64,000 bases of DNA from VXMO01 sp034422835 (GCA_034422835.1 DAOUJJ010000007.1:1-64000); one strand, 5' to 3'; numbered from the stretch's first letter, positions 16,559-26,364 are shown. A program made the numbers and translations. Notes: generated by a model from the letters alone, not told the origin.

Positions 16559-17362
16559 CTAATTCCCCCCGCGAATAGAACCATGAGAGTCAATGTTGGT
16601 GTACCGGTGGAACCGATGCGTCTGTCCTTCTGCATCTTCGATTGTAAAGCCACGGCCGGGCACACTCCCCCTCACGTCGTAATGGAATCCTTCTGGCAGT
16701 CGATAGGTGAACTTGAAACTGCCATATGGCGGATTAGACCCATGCCGGTCGGAGGCTGCCTTGAATTGTAACTCTCTACTGTCTTCCCATCGGCCGCGAC
16801 CGTAGTGGATTTCCCTGAAGTGCCGTTCCAAAGTGAAGACTCGCTCCAGGTCGTCCTTGTTTAGGTGGACAGAGCGCATCCTAGACCACAAGTCCTTACA
16901 ACTCTTCGGCAAAAAGGACACTTCTGGCAGTATCCCTGCCGCATCAACACCCTGTGGTCTAAGCTTGTCGCGCCATCTACGTTCGAAGTCCAAGTGATTC
17001 TCAAGCATTTGCGTATATCTGTCGGATCCGTAATATCTCAAAGAGTCGCGCGCCATCCACACTAGTCGATGACGGTCATGCATCCTACTATTGAACTTAG
17101 GGTATTCGTCTTCTCGATAGTGATACGCGAAGACATGAGTTCCTTCAGTATCTTTAGACGATTCTGTCAAGACCTTTGTCCAGCAAGATTGCAGATCGGG
17201 TCTGCTCTTGTCCCGTGATGGGATCATTCGTACGTTCCAATCGTCTACCTGGGGCACATAGCCCTTGTTTCGATTGGTCACAGCAGTGGGCAATCCGGCA
17301 ACAATCAATAGTGGCATCCACAACCTCAATGCTCGAAGATGGTTATCTCTTAGTACCGCCAA
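16559..17362 (-). CDS. Unrecognised protein, second gene of an overlapping pair
   Basis: A 267-residue protein I cannot assign. It is rich in Arg, His, Tyr and Trp. Notable segments are RLWMPLLIVAGLPTAVTN near the start, HDRHRLVWMARDSLRYYGSD near the middle, LERHFREIHYGRGRWEDSREL, and a Gly/His-rich end (GQTHRFHRYTNIDSHGS). The lower GC and A/T-ending codons than the flanking host genes suggest recent transfer. Its first codons overlap the end of the upstream LOTUS-like gene by 20 bases, so the two are translated together. In this setting a defence or toxin role is plausible but unproven. Confidence 0.6.
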   Translation of the reverse strand: MAVLRDNHLRALRLWMPLLIVAGLPTAVTNRNKGYVPQVDDWNVRMIPSRDKSRPDLQSCWTKVLTESSKDTEGTHVFAYHYREDEYPKFNSRMHDRHRLVWMARDSLRYYGSDRYTQMLENHLDFERRWRDKLRPQGVDAAGILPEVSFLPKSCKDLWSRMRSVHLNKDDLERVFTLERHFREIHYGRGRWEDSRELQFKAASDRHGSNPPYGSFKFTYRLPEGFHYDVRGSVPGRGFTIEDAEGQTHRFHRYTNIDSHGSIRGGN

Positions 17363-18146
17363 TACTACGGTACATGGCCTCGACCGCTCTAAATGGTACG
17401 GATATCGACCTAATCTCCTCGTCAGTCATGTAAGCTGCAAATGCTGCCATTAGTTGCTGCGGCGATTGCGACGTAGCTCCCACATCCTGTGGCTCCATCC
17501 ATCGAGGATTAAACTCAATTCCGTTCTCGTCTGCCCATTCTTCAATGCTCTTCCTCAAAGTCGTAGACTTATGAAGGTGCCATTCCTGTCCTAATCGTAG
17601 ACGGCTGATCCCAGCTTGAAAGGCTGCTAATGGATTAGGAGAGCGTTCAATTGCCCTTTCAAGTTCGTCATGTGCCTCGCTATTCTCTGAAAATCGGCGT
17701 CGTTGCTCTAGCAAATTCTCCAAGGTAACGGACGGGACACGAATTCTCCTGCGAGTGTCATCTTGCGCGATTTCATTACTGAACTCATCGGTATCGGGAA
17801 GATACCAGTAGTCATTATCGCTAATCCTAGTAAACGCCTCGTAGACATCTTCTCGAAACCGGTGCTGGTTCTTGGGCATCCACTTTGCCGTAGATTCAGG
17901 CCACTTTGCTCCCACCAGCCCGACATACATGTCTGTGTTAGGTCGCTTGTGGAGTTCGACGTTATCGACCGTCTGAACCACAGATGAGAATCTTTGGTTG
18001 GTTCCCTTCAGATAATCATCGAAGTCCAAATCGGACCGTCTAGCAATTTCACTTACCTTGCTGTGTAGGATAGCGCCTCTCGTCAACACTGAGTCTGCTT
18101 GCAACTCTTTTAGTGCTTCGGTAATGATGTGTCTCCAGTCTGTCAT
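17343..18146 (-). CDS. Protein with LOTUS/OST-HTH-like N-terminus, first gene of an overlapping pair
   Basis: A 267-residue protein. Residues about 1-75 (EALKELQADSVLTRGAILHS, LDFDDYLKG, RFSSVVQTV, then TDMYVGLVG) match the winged-helix pattern of OST-HTH/LOTUS domains, which bind G-rich RNA or partner helicases. The rest is unassigned and has a helical C-terminal stretch (SPQQLMAAFAAYMTDEEIR). ATG 18146 is chosen because GGGAGGGG lies five bases upstream; a 74-codon N-terminal extension in frame has Cys/Pro/Ser-rich junk composition. It overlaps the following unknown gene by 20 bp. The LOTUS call is by eye and tentative. Confidence 0.6.
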   Translation of the reverse strand: MTDWRHIITEALKELQADSVLTRGAILHSKVSEIARRSDLDFDDYLKGTNQRFSSVVQTVDNVELHKRPNTDMYVGLVGAKWPESTAKWMPKNQHRFREDVYEAFTRISDNDYWYLPDTDEFSNEIAQDDTRRRIRVPSVTLENLLEQRRRFSENSEAHDELERAIERSPNPLAAFQAGISRLRLGQEWHLHKSTTLRKSIEEWADENGIEFNPRWMEPQDVGATSQSPQQLMAAFAAYMTDEEIRSISVPFRAVEAMYRSIGGTKR

Positions 18147-18529
18147 GAGTCCCCTCCCGGACGAGCTGCAAAAGGAGTATACAAAAGATAAGGGTGCCAA
18201 TGGCACCCTTGGTGCATAAATCCAAAGATTTACGTATTGCTCTTTGCGAATGCTGAGAGAATTGATCGAGGGACCATTTCCCGAGCAATGTAAGGAATGG
18301 CTCCGCCTCGCTCTGGGCACTCGAGGATACACCGGCCGGTAAATGCCGGGGAGGTGTAACCGCACCAATTATATTGCAGAGAGTCGTTTTGGGCAATAGG
18401 GCGAAGCTCAGCCCCTCGCTCAAGTACATCCACTCTGTCGTTAGAAGCCTATCCTATGGTCGTCGATTGTACGAACGCGGCTGCGAACGAAAGTATCTGC
18501 CTGAACTGGATACTCACCCTCCCATCCCG
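18147..18529. other. 383-bp spacer with a hairpin and TATACT box
   Basis: The spacer upstream of the LOTUS-like gene contains a perfect inverted repeat, AAGGGTGCC-AAT-GGCACCCTT (18190-18210). On the minus strand it is followed by ATCTTTT and TATACT, so it could be a terminator for transcripts from the toxin-antitoxin pair, or an operator beside the -10 of the LOTUS-like gene. No coding sequence is supported in the rest. Confidence 0.5.
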
Positions 18530-18784
18530 CTATCGGCGAATGATCCGAAGGTACTCGTCGTGGCCGCCAATCCAGAACCATATGAAGTCATCACCATCCT
18601 GAATTGCCACTGCTCTATGGGAAGCGCCCACACGGGCGGACCAGTACCGTCCGACATTTCTGAATCGCAGCGAGGGATGCCTGGGATTGGCCTTCAAGAG
18701 GTCGAAATTCCTGCGGGCAGCCTGCTGAACGGAGGCAGGCAACTCCTCTAGGTGCCGCCAGAAAGCAGGATTACTGCGATGCAC
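18530..18784 (-). CDS. RelE/ParE-family toxin of a type II TA pair
   Basis: An 84-residue basic protein with the RelE-fold pattern: helix ASVQQAARRNFDLLKANPRHPSL, then strands RFRNVGRYWSARVGASHRAVAIQDGDDFIWFWIGGHDEYLRII. This is the family of ribosome-dependent mRNA interferases and gyrase poisons. The GTG start directly abuts the TAG stop of the antitoxin gene, so the two are coupled. It may stabilise the island or act in phage abortive infection. Confidence 0.82.
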   Translation of the reverse strand: MHRSNPAFWRHLEELPASVQQAARRNFDLLKANPRHPSLRFRNVGRYWSARVGASHRAVAIQDGDDFIWFWIGGHDEYLRIIRR

Positions 18785-18985
18785 CTAGAGATCCCTGAGT
18801 TGGCCCTTGGCTTTGGCCTCAAGCGCTTGGGCGGCCAGTGCATCAAGCCTCCCGGCCTGAACATCCTCTTCAAACTCGCGTTCCCACTGCTCCCAGTCGT
18901 ATTCCTGGAGCCAGCGAATCAGTTTGTCGTACTCTGCCTTGGGAAGGCCGGTTATCGCCTTCTGGACCTCGTCGGCGGTTGTCAT
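18785..18985 (-). CDS. Antitoxin partner of the RelE-family toxin
   Basis: A small acidic protein of about 66 residues (from the ATG that gives MTTADEV) with the pattern LPKAEYDKLIRWLQEYDWEQWEREFEEDVQAGRLDALA in its centre, typical of antitoxins paired with RelE/ParE-like toxins in cyanobacteria and Chloroflexota. It precedes the toxin directly, as usual. An in-frame upstream start at 19003 is possible but adds only six residues. Confidence 0.8.
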   Translation of the reverse strand: MTTADEVQKAITGLPKAEYDKLIRWLQEYDWEQWEREFEEDVQAGRLDALAAQALEAKAKGQLRDL

Positions 18986-19182
18986 GTCCGTCTCCTTCCC
19001 CAAGGCTCTCCGCGATCATGAATATCCGCGTTACTTGACCAACTCCATACTAAGCTCATTGAGCAGATCTTCCAATGAATCGCCAAGTAAGTCGTGGGCT
19101 CCGCCTAGGCTTCGTGCACCATGCGGGTCTGATGTCGCAGTTCGTATTGATGTCCCAATATCATTCTTTGTCGTTTCGGCGT

Positions 19183-22100
19183 CTATTGGAATGCCTCAGG
19201 CCATCCGCCATGTTCTTCAATAAGTTCGTCGATCTCGTTCATCACGCGCTCAGTGCGAGCAAGAGCTGCGATGATTTGTTTGTAGTGGTCGATATCGTCA
19301 TCGGTGAGAACTCGGCCTTTCCGGTCCTTAAGCCATTTCTCCGCCGGGCGATAGCCACCGATGGTGAATTCCCACGTTTTCGGGCTCACGTCCTCGAAGC
19401 ATTGAGCATGGTTGACAAACACGCGACCTGAACCATCTTGGCTGGTTGATGGCGCATACCGCACCCTGTCTACTCGATTGTCGCCTGCCACAGGGAAGGT
19501 TGGGATCTCGTCGCCCTCCGATTCCATCAGATGAAGGGCCGTCAGGCTCTTCCCAAGGGCAACAAGAGCAGCGAACAAAGTCAGGTCGCTGGCTAGCGGT
19601 ATGCGTGGAAAGTCTGACTTCAGGAAATCTGCATAGCGCTGGCGGTATTCAGGGCTGTGCAGCACTGCATAGATGTAGTTGAGCACATCGTTGGGGCCAA
19701 ACGACTCTTGCAGATCCCCGGAGCCGTCGGCAATGAATTCAAGCTCAAGGGAGGAACCTAGAGCCTCAATGAACCCCTTGTCGAGATTTGGCTCTCTAGA
19801 CAAACCAATATTCTCCTGCCCTTCGGACGGGTAGGTGTAAAGAGGGAAGAGATAGTTGCCTTCTTTCAGAGACACTGTGTGAAGCTGAATTAGGGTCTTC
19901 GATATGAAGACGTGCTCCCATCCCCCAACAATCTCAGTACCTCGGGTAGTGGAAATGCCCAGATTCGGCCCGGCTAGCATGTGGCGCATGACCTCTCGAC
20001 GTGGGCGCTCAATGAAGCCGCCTGCCTTGCCTGAATACCACGTAAACCGAGAATCGAACGGCCTGTATAGAATGGGCGCAAGGTGTTCTTCCGACTGATG
20101 GTCAAGGATGTCTCTTTGCGCGCTATTAATGCTCTCGTCGCTTGCGGTCCGTAAACCATAGGCACTCCGAATGTATGCGGGGGAGCGGGAAGGGAAGTCT
20201 GCCGTCAAGGAACGCATTTCGTCCGCCGTCCATTGGATTGCTAACTTGTCGCGGGCTGTGGCTACGCCCACCGAGTTGATAGGAAATATGTTGGTCATTT
20301 CCCAGCCTTCCTCGTATTCCTCGGCAAGCGTCTCGTCTCTCGGAACGAACAGATATCGAGGTGACGCCGGCGTGAGCTCGGCCCACTGAGTCGATGCCAA
20401 ATCATTGACGGTTAGCCACCCGTACTTGCCGCTCTCCGGCCCCGCGTCACGTTCGCCCCAGAGATCTGCATGAAACACGCGGGGGGAATCGTCAACGTTG
20501 TCCGCCTGCTGGATGTACAGGGCCACGGCGACGCCCTGTTGGATGTCGAAGACGTTCTCGTCCTTGCCGCCCTCCGGCGGGCGCTCTTTTTTGTTGGAGT
20601 TACCGTGAAGGTCGAGCAGATGGATCTTGCTAAAGGATTCCATCAAGCTTTGCCGCATCCCGCGAAAGGTGGGATTGCCGAGGTAACCGTGATTAGTGAT
20701 GTACCCAATTATGCCGCAGCCAGTGCGTTCGATCTGGAATTGTGCCAGGCGAAGAAACTTCACGTAATCGTCATTCAACCACTTGGGATTGCGTTCCTCA
20801 AGTGGCGAACCATCGACCTCGAAATAGTTCTCAATGCCACTGTCACCATCTTGACCTCGCAGCAGTTCGCGAATCCATCCCCCTTTGTTGGCGGAGTGCC
20901 CTGAGTACGGAGGATTGCCAACCACTACCGTAAATCGTTGCTCTCCTTTGACCCAATTGACTGCCTGCGCCTCGTCAGCGAGTGCCGGGACCGCGAAGTC
21001 CATCATCCCGGAGAACTCTTGGGCTGGTTCAAGGGCGTTAGTCAGATATACCTGCGCCCGCTCCTCGCTACCGAAGCGGTAGCCGGTCTCGAAGAGCTTC
21101 AGGCCGATCTTAAGGTGTGCGATGGCGTACGGCGCCATCAGAATCTCATAGCCATGGAGCCGGGGTAGCAGATGCTTAGGGACGTATTCGTTCCATAGCG
21201 CTTCCACGTCACGGTTACGGTGGCCCTGCGCCTTCCACTTGTCGACGAGGGTATTGTGGATCAATTCGATAGCTTCGACCAAGAATGTACCGGTGCCAAC
21301 AGCCGGGTCGAGGATCTGGACAAAATCTTGATCCGGCGAAACGCCATCGGGAATCGTCAGGCCCTCGTGGCGCTTAGTCATCTCGCCCCAAGTGGCAACA
21401 TCCGCGAGACCATCGTCCAACCCGAACTCCGTTCGAAGTAGCTCGTCCACTGACCGGACAATGTACGAGACCACGGGGCGCGGGGTGTAGAAGACACCTC
21501 GCTCAACCTTCTTCTGCTTGTCGTACTCCGAAAGGAAACTCTCGTAGAAGTGGATCACAGGGTCTTCGCGGGGGTTCTTGTCGCCGAAGTCACGTACCAC
21601 GGCTTCCATGTTGGCGTGGTCCAGGAGCTCAACGACCTCGGCAACACCCAATTCATCGAAGTCGATACCCATGCCGCGTCCCTGGCCTGAGACTTCCAAG
21701 AAACTGGTCATCAGATCACGCAGCAGTGGATTTGTGCGCATGTGGTGTGCCAGGTCGTCGGCAGTACTTTGCTGCGGATCCGCGATACGGGCTGAGAGCA
21801 GCCCGTAGGCGATAGTCTGTGCGACCATATCTGCGAAGCCATTGGCGTCAATATCATGCACCAGTGTCTTGCTGAATGCCTTCATAAGTTGAGTGATGCG
21901 GCCATTCTCGTTCTCAATCGCAAGCGCGCCCTGGATTCGGTCACGGGTCACTTTGGCTAACTCCGCGAGACGGACGGAAAGCTGCTGAGAGGTAGTGATG
22001 GCCTCCCGGTGCCCCAAGGTGAACGCGGCCCGCCACTGCTCGCGCCAAGCGTCGGCATCATCCTCTTCGTCCGGCCAAGCCAAATGTTCCGTGAGGTCGC

Positions 22101-22599
22101 GGGCGACCCGATCCAAATGTAGCCCTGTGTCTTGGTCATCCCACGCGACTACCTTGAGAGTCGGCAGCGTGGCGCTGCCCGCTGGTGCTGCGAAGTGGGC
22201 GAAGCTGATTTTACGAGCTTCACCTTCACCGTAGTTGGAGATGAAGAGCAAGTCCTCCATCGCCCAGGCGGGCCTCTCAGCGTTATTGGCCGAGGCACGC
22301 TTCTTGAGCGCCACCCTTCCAAGAATGCTGCGCAAGGCGACAACGGGGAGACGCTTCGGCTCGAACTTGACGAAGAAGACGCCCCAAGGCTGACTCGGCG
22401 CCAGAGGGCGCAGACGCTTTATCTCCTGAATCTTCGCGGCGTTAGCGGCGTCGATGCCAAGTTCGTCCGCGTTGTATTCGAAGGTCAACTCTTCGAAATC
22501 TTCGCTGACAATGGGCCAGTCCATATCATCGCGCAGAAACGCGATCAGTTGATCGAAGCGTTTAATGGAGAGGAGTGTAGTTCTGTAGTCGGTCGTCAT
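19183..22599 (-). CDS. Type ISP-like N6-adenine DNA methyltransferase/restriction subunit
   Basis: A 1138-residue protein. Residues about 330-700 hold an N6-adenine methyltransferase with DPAVGTGTFLVEAI (SAM motif I, about 432) and the catalytic NPPY (about 561). The C-terminus (about 900-1130: YIYAVLHSPEYRQRYADFLK, FEDVSPKTWEFTIGGYRPAEKWLKDRKGR) is the target-recognition domain of type ISP enzymes. No helicase is fused; the SF2 helicase is the separate gene four bases upstream. The two thus look like a split type ISP-like system that marks self DNA and attacks unmodified DNA. The ATG follows GAAGGATGAG. Confidence 0.88.
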   Translation of the reverse strand: MTTDYRTTLLSIKRFDQLIAFLRDDMDWPIVSEDFEELTFEYNADELGIDAANAAKIQEIKRLRPLAPSQPWGVFFVKFEPKRLPVVALRSILGRVALKKRASANNAERPAWAMEDLLFISNYGEGEARKISFAHFAAPAGSATLPTLKVVAWDDQDTGLHLDRVARDLTEHLAWPDEEDDADAWREQWRAAFTLGHREAITTSQQLSVRLAELAKVTRDRIQGALAIENENGRITQLMKAFSKTLVHDIDANGFADMVAQTIAYGLLSARIADPQQSTADDLAHHMRTNPLLRDLMTSFLEVSGQGRGMGIDFDELGVAEVVELLDHANMEAVVRDFGDKNPREDPVIHFYESFLSEYDKQKKVERGVFYTPRPVVSYIVRSVDELLRTEFGLDDGLADVATWGEMTKRHEGLTIPDGVSPDQDFVQILDPAVGTGTFLVEAIELIHNTLVDKWKAQGHRNRDVEALWNEYVPKHLLPRLHGYEILMAPYAIAHLKIGLKLFETGYRFGSEERAQVYLTNALEPAQEFSGMMDFAVPALADEAQAVNWVKGEQRFTVVVGNPPYSGHSANKGGWIRELLRGQDGDSGIENYFEVDGSPLEERNPKWLNDDYVKFLRLAQFQIERTGCGIIGYITNHGYLGNPTFRGMRQSLMESFSKIHLLDLHGNSNKKERPPEGGKDENVFDIQQGVAVALYIQQADNVDDSPRVFHADLWGERDAGPESGKYGWLTVNDLASTQWAELTPASPRYLFVPRDETLAEEYEEGWEMTNIFPINSVGVATARDKLAIQWTADEMRSLTADFPSRSPAYIRSAYGLRTASDESINSAQRDILDHQSEEHLAPILYRPFDSRFTWYSGKAGGFIERPRREVMRHMLAGPNLGISTTRGTEIVGGWEHVFISKTLIQLHTVSLKEGNYLFPLYTYPSEGQENIGLSREPNLDKGFIEALGSSLELEFIADGSGDLQESFGPNDVLNYIYAVLHSPEYRQRYADFLKSDFPRIPLASDLTLFAALVALGKSLTALHLMESEGDEIPTFPVAGDNRVDRVRYAPSTSQDGSGRVFVNHAQCFEDVSPKTWEFTIGGYRPAEKWLKDRKGRVLTDDDIDHYKQIIAALARTERVMNEIDELIEEHGGWPEAFQ

Positions 22600-22603
22600 C
22601 CGC

Positions 22604-25600
22604 TCATCCTTCGTTAAGCTCCATCCAGCACTTGAGCGAAGGCTTCACCCCTACTGGGGCGTCGACTCGCTTGAGATACGTGTTTTTGATGTGTGTCTCC
22701 ACCTTGCCGCGGATTCCTATAAGCACATTCTCGTCTATTGTGCAGTTGCGAGTCGTCTGTCGTTCAGACCGGATGCTCTCAACTATCTCACCTGGCTCCT
22801 CAAGGATCACATCACGGTCGAAATCGTAGAGATACCATCTTGTGGAGCCCGCGTCGTCGGTAAACTCACCGGATTCCGTGTCGAGGGCCGGAAGCCCGTA
22901 GCAGAAGAATACTCCCCGTATGCCGTCTGACGTTTTTTCCCGTCCGCTGAAAATGGAACCGGGCAAGCCCCTCAGGAGGGTTTCCAGTTTGGGGTCATCC
23001 TGTAGCAACGCTTGGTATTCAAGATGCATCTCCTCGATCGCCGTGCGTGTGCCCTCGTAGGCGTGATTGAAGTCCCTGAGAGCATCGAAGTCATCCTCGG
23101 GAGTCAAGAGCTTCTTGCCTTCGATGCCGAGCGCCTTCGAGATTAGCAGAGTCTTCTGGGTGACCCTCGTATAGAGCGTGAGGATGGCGTTAAGTTCGTC
23201 GGGCGGTAGGAAATTCCAGTACTTGACCTTGCCGCGCGATGTAGCTGCCTGCGGGTGGTGAGCCAGGATTCGTTTCTCAATCTCCGGGTTCATCCGTCGA
23301 TCTACTCGCCCGATACGTTGCATCAGGCGCACCGGGTTCCAGTGGATGTCGTAGTTGATCATCCGCGAGGCGTCCTGCAGGTTAAGCCCCTCCGAGAGGA
23401 CATCTGTGGAGATTAGGACCCTGATTTCGTCTTGTCCCGCTTCCTTAAGCGCACCTGAGGAACTGCCGTTGTAGAAGGGAGAGAAGCGCTTGATTACCTG
23501 CGCCCGATTGCTCTTGGACCCGCTGTCCAGTTGAGCCACCCCTTCGATGGCGGCCTCGTCGAGCTGGCGTTTCAGGTATCGCGCCGTGTCTGCGAACTCC
23601 GTGAATACAAGAACCTTCTGCTCAGCAAGGTCTTTAGTCTTCAACAGTTGGACTAGCTTGAGAAGCTTGTCGTCGTGCTGTGGCTCGAATTTCCGGGCTT
23701 CACTGAGAAACTGTACGATCTGATCGAGGTCTAGGAAGCTCTCCGAGATCATCTCCTCGACCTGGTATTCGTCGCGGTCCAGCTTCTCAACCGCCTCAAG
23801 CATCTCCACGGGCACAATGTCCTCGTCTTGGTCATCGTCCTCGTCGTCATCTTCGTTCCAGAGATCGAGCTGGCGCTGGGTCGTGTAACCGAGAATCTCC
23901 GCGTTCTGGGTTCTCCATCGAGCGAGCCGGCTCTTCTCCCCCTCGGTTTCACTGTGAACTTCAATGAAGGCCAAGAGTTTCCTGAGGAGGCGGTTGCACG
24001 ATAGCTCGAAGGCCGTTACAGAGCTCTCAAACCGCTTGAGGAAGTTCGTACGGATCAGGCCTACGACCTGCTGCTGTCGGTTCTGCTCGAAGGGATCAAT
24101 GTCCTTGTCTGATCCCTTATACCAATGGAGTGGGTAGTACATGGGGAGGGTGAATAGAGGATTCTCACGCTTGAAGGCCTTCTCAAACAGGTCCAATAGG
24201 TGGCCGTAGGTCTTGCGAATCGAATATGCGGCGACTTGCGGAGCCTCCCGTTCTGGAAACGCCGTAGCCTGGCCGGTCTCACGGATCTGGCTTTCACGAG
24301 CGTAGCCACGACTGCGCTGGACGACGAGCTGACGGAATATCGCGTCCGTGGAGAGGATGTCCTGCGCCTCATTCACTTGGTCAGCCACGTCCACCACATC
24401 GTGACCAATGCGCTGGCGAAAGTCGCGTTCCATTTGATTGACGTGAGCCCTAAGGTTGTTAACGCCCAGAGTGCGGCCGAAGTATGCTTCGTCCCGGCGC
24501 GTGAACAGCTCGACCATATGGCGGAAGTCGCTCAGCCGGTTGTTGATTGGCGTTGCCGTAAGCATGAACACAGTCTTGGAGCGAACGGCGTCGTCCAGGA
24601 GGTCGTACATTCGGTAATAGCGAGACGGCTCCCTGCCGTTCTTGCCTCCTCGCCTCCCAGGGTTTCTGAAATGATGCGCCTCGTCGATGATTACGACGTC
24701 TGCCAACTCAGCTATGCGTTTGAATCTCTCTGGGAAGTCCCCTTTCCTATGTAGATCGGTGTGACTGAAAACGGCAAGGTTGCTGAAGTCAGCGGCTCCG
24801 CCTCCAATATGCGGTAGCCACTCGCGCAGGTGGGGTTCCCACACACCCTCTTTCGCGGCTTTAGGGGCGAAAAGCACAACCCGCTTGCCTTCATGGAGGA
24901 TGAGGCGCTCAATGAGCATGAGGCCAACAAAGGTCTTGCCGAGGCCCACCCCATCGCAGAGGAACGCACCCCCGTGCTGCCGAGCGATCTTCATGAGAGC
25001 CCAGTAGGCTTCCTGTTGGTAGCGATCGAGTTGAGGAAACATCCTCGACCTGGTTTCGTCCCATTCGGTGGCGGTCAGTTCATGACCGTGGAAGAATTCC
25101 TGAAGCGATTTCGCGTACACCTCGAAAGGCGAGTAATGGCGAGTTTGCCTTTCAATCGTCTCGATCAACGCATCGCTCGCATCTTTGGCTTCATTCCAAT
25201 GCTCTTCGAACCAATCTTGGAGCTGTGCCACCTCTCGAGCGCTCTGAATCTGCACATTGAGTTCGATATTCTCGGTTAGCCCTGGTCTCGTGAAGTTGCT
25301 GGAGCCTACCAACGCTTGCGAGCCAACGACTTCGAGCTTGGCATGGGTGATATAAGTCTTCGCATGGAACTTGCCCTTGTCGTATACACGACATTCGATC
25401 TGACCATTCCTCAGCCCTTCCAATACGGCCGGAATCCCGTGCAAGAACGGGTTGTCCTGCTTTTCGGATTCAATGCTCATATCGAGCGCTTCCATTGCCC
25501 GGGTTCGAACGGCGTTAAGAAGCGCCCGGCGAGTACTTTGTGATGTTTCCGCACCCATCAAGATGCGGATCTTCTCCAGTCCTTGCCATTTGCCATCCAA

Positions 25601-25750
25601 GGCAAGGAACGCACCAATCTCGAAGAACCCCGTCGCCACATCAAAGGCCCTCGCAATACTGGACCACTCTTCGAGGTAACGCAGTCCTGTCCACCCGGCT
25701 ACGCTGTTGTCGACAATGAAGAGGCCCCGGCCTGCGGGCTCGGTGTTCAT
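22604..25750 (-). CDS. Phospholipase-D nuclease/SNF2-like helicase
   Basis: A 1048-residue protein. A phospholipase-D-type domain comes first, with FHAKTYITHAKLEVVGS and SSNFTRPGLTENIE (one HKD motif, about residues 128-165). An SF2/SNF2 helicase follows: GVGLGKTFVG (Walker A, about 272), DEAHHFRNPG (motif II, about 358), TATPINN (motif III), and VLISTDVLSEGLNLQ and QRIGRVDR (motifs V and VI, about 760-810). A very acidic linker (DDDEDDDQDEDIVP) interrupts the helicase. The ribosome site is AGGGGAGG. Its stop lies four bases before the ISP methyltransferase start, so the genes form one operon. Likely role: ATP-driven translocation and cleavage of foreign DNA. Confidence 0.9.
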   Translation of the reverse strand: MNTEPAGRGLFIVDNSVAGWTGLRYLEEWSSIARAFDVATGFFEIGAFLALDGKWQGLEKIRILMGAETSQSTRRALLNAVRTRAMEALDMSIESEKQDNPFLHGIPAVLEGLRNGQIECRVYDKGKFHAKTYITHAKLEVVGSQALVGSSNFTRPGLTENIELNVQIQSAREVAQLQDWFEEHWNEAKDASDALIETIERQTRHYSPFEVYAKSLQEFFHGHELTATEWDETRSRMFPQLDRYQQEAYWALMKIARQHGGAFLCDGVGLGKTFVGLMLIERLILHEGKRVVLFAPKAAKEGVWEPHLREWLPHIGGGAADFSNLAVFSHTDLHRKGDFPERFKRIAELADVVIIDEAHHFRNPGRRGGKNGREPSRYYRMYDLLDDAVRSKTVFMLTATPINNRLSDFRHMVELFTRRDEAYFGRTLGVNNLRAHVNQMERDFRQRIGHDVVDVADQVNEAQDILSTDAIFRQLVVQRSRGYARESQIRETGQATAFPEREAPQVAAYSIRKTYGHLLDLFEKAFKRENPLFTLPMYYPLHWYKGSDKDIDPFEQNRQQQVVGLIRTNFLKRFESSVTAFELSCNRLLRKLLAFIEVHSETEGEKSRLARWRTQNAEILGYTTQRQLDLWNEDDDEDDDQDEDIVPVEMLEAVEKLDRDEYQVEEMISESFLDLDQIVQFLSEARKFEPQHDDKLLKLVQLLKTKDLAEQKVLVFTEFADTARYLKRQLDEAAIEGVAQLDSGSKSNRAQVIKRFSPFYNGSSSGALKEAGQDEIRVLISTDVLSEGLNLQDASRMINYDIHWNPVRLMQRIGRVDRRMNPEIEKRILAHHPQAATSRGKVKYWNFLPPDELNAILTLYTRVTQKTLLISKALGIEGKKLLTPEDDFDALRDFNHAYEGTRTAIEEMHLEYQALLQDDPKLETLLRGLPGSIFSGREKTSDGIRGVFFCYGLPALDTESGEFTDDAGSTRWYLYDFDRDVILEEPGEIVESIRSERQTTRNCTIDENVLIGIRGKVETHIKNTYLKRVDAPVGVKPSLKCWMELNEG

Positions 25751-25924
25751 TCAATCCTCCCCTGATGGGAACCTGTTTCTCTCGCGCTGTGGTTGATCCG
25801 TGGTGAGTTGGCAGCTTGGGTCTTCAACTGAATCAAAGATTCAATTCCTGTCAATCTCAATGAACTGCAAGTGGGCACGATTAGCTCACTCAACCCCCAA
25901 CCCTTCCAGATTTAGTACGCCACC

Positions 25925-26293
25925 TCATGATGAATTCTGTTGTTCTCGTTTGGCCCACTCCATGAAGGAGACCGTTAGTCGCCTGAATGTTGGGTTTAGC
26001 TCGCCATATAGGCGCGAGAATGATTCTTCGAGATCTTCACCGGATTGTTCTGCCTCTGGAGCCAAGTCATCGAAGAAGAAGCTCACTGAGTGCCCTAGAG
26101 TGATACCAATCTGCCAGAGCAGAAAAGCGGTTGGCTGAGTAACTCCCCGTTCCCAGTCTGATATTGCGACAGAAGAGACGCCGATCTGAGCACCCAACTG
26201 TCTTTGCGTCAACCTTGCCTGCTGACGGGCAAGACGGATTCTCCCGCCAAGCGATTTCTTGAGTGCTTGTTGAGCCTGCTTCGATTCTGCCAT
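25925..26293 (-). CDS. XRE-family regulator, possible controller protein
   Basis: A protein of about 122 residues with a Cro/cI helix-turn-helix at residues about 15-70 (GGRIRLARQQARLTQRQLG, VSSVAISDWERGVTQPT), then a short helical tail (EESFSRLYGELNPTFRRL). It is transcribed away from the cytosine methyltransferase, with an inverted repeat in the 153-bp gap, and toward the helicase/methyltransferase operon that starts 174 bp downstream. It therefore may be a controller protein for one or both modification systems. ATG 26293 is preferred over an in-frame TTG. Confidence 0.88.
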   Translation of the reverse strand: MAESKQAQQALKKSLGGRIRLARQQARLTQRQLGAQIGVSSVAISDWERGVTQPTAFLLWQIGITLGHSVSFFFDDLAPEAEQSGEDLEESFSRLYGELNPTFRRLTVSFMEWAKREQQNSS

Positions 26294-26364
26294 GGCCAAG
26301 TTAGCTTAACTCGTTGATGAGGATTGCCCACCATTGACCTATGCTTCGTTATTCCTTACACTTC

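Noticed and set aside
18147..18368. 74-residue N-terminal extension of the LOTUS-like protein
   Set aside because: Junk-like composition; a strong Shine-Dalgarno supports the internal ATG at 18146.
19183..25750. DISARM or BREX
   Set aside because: No DrmA/DrmB, PglZ, BrxC or BrxL-like genes; only a methyltransferase and a PLD-helicase.
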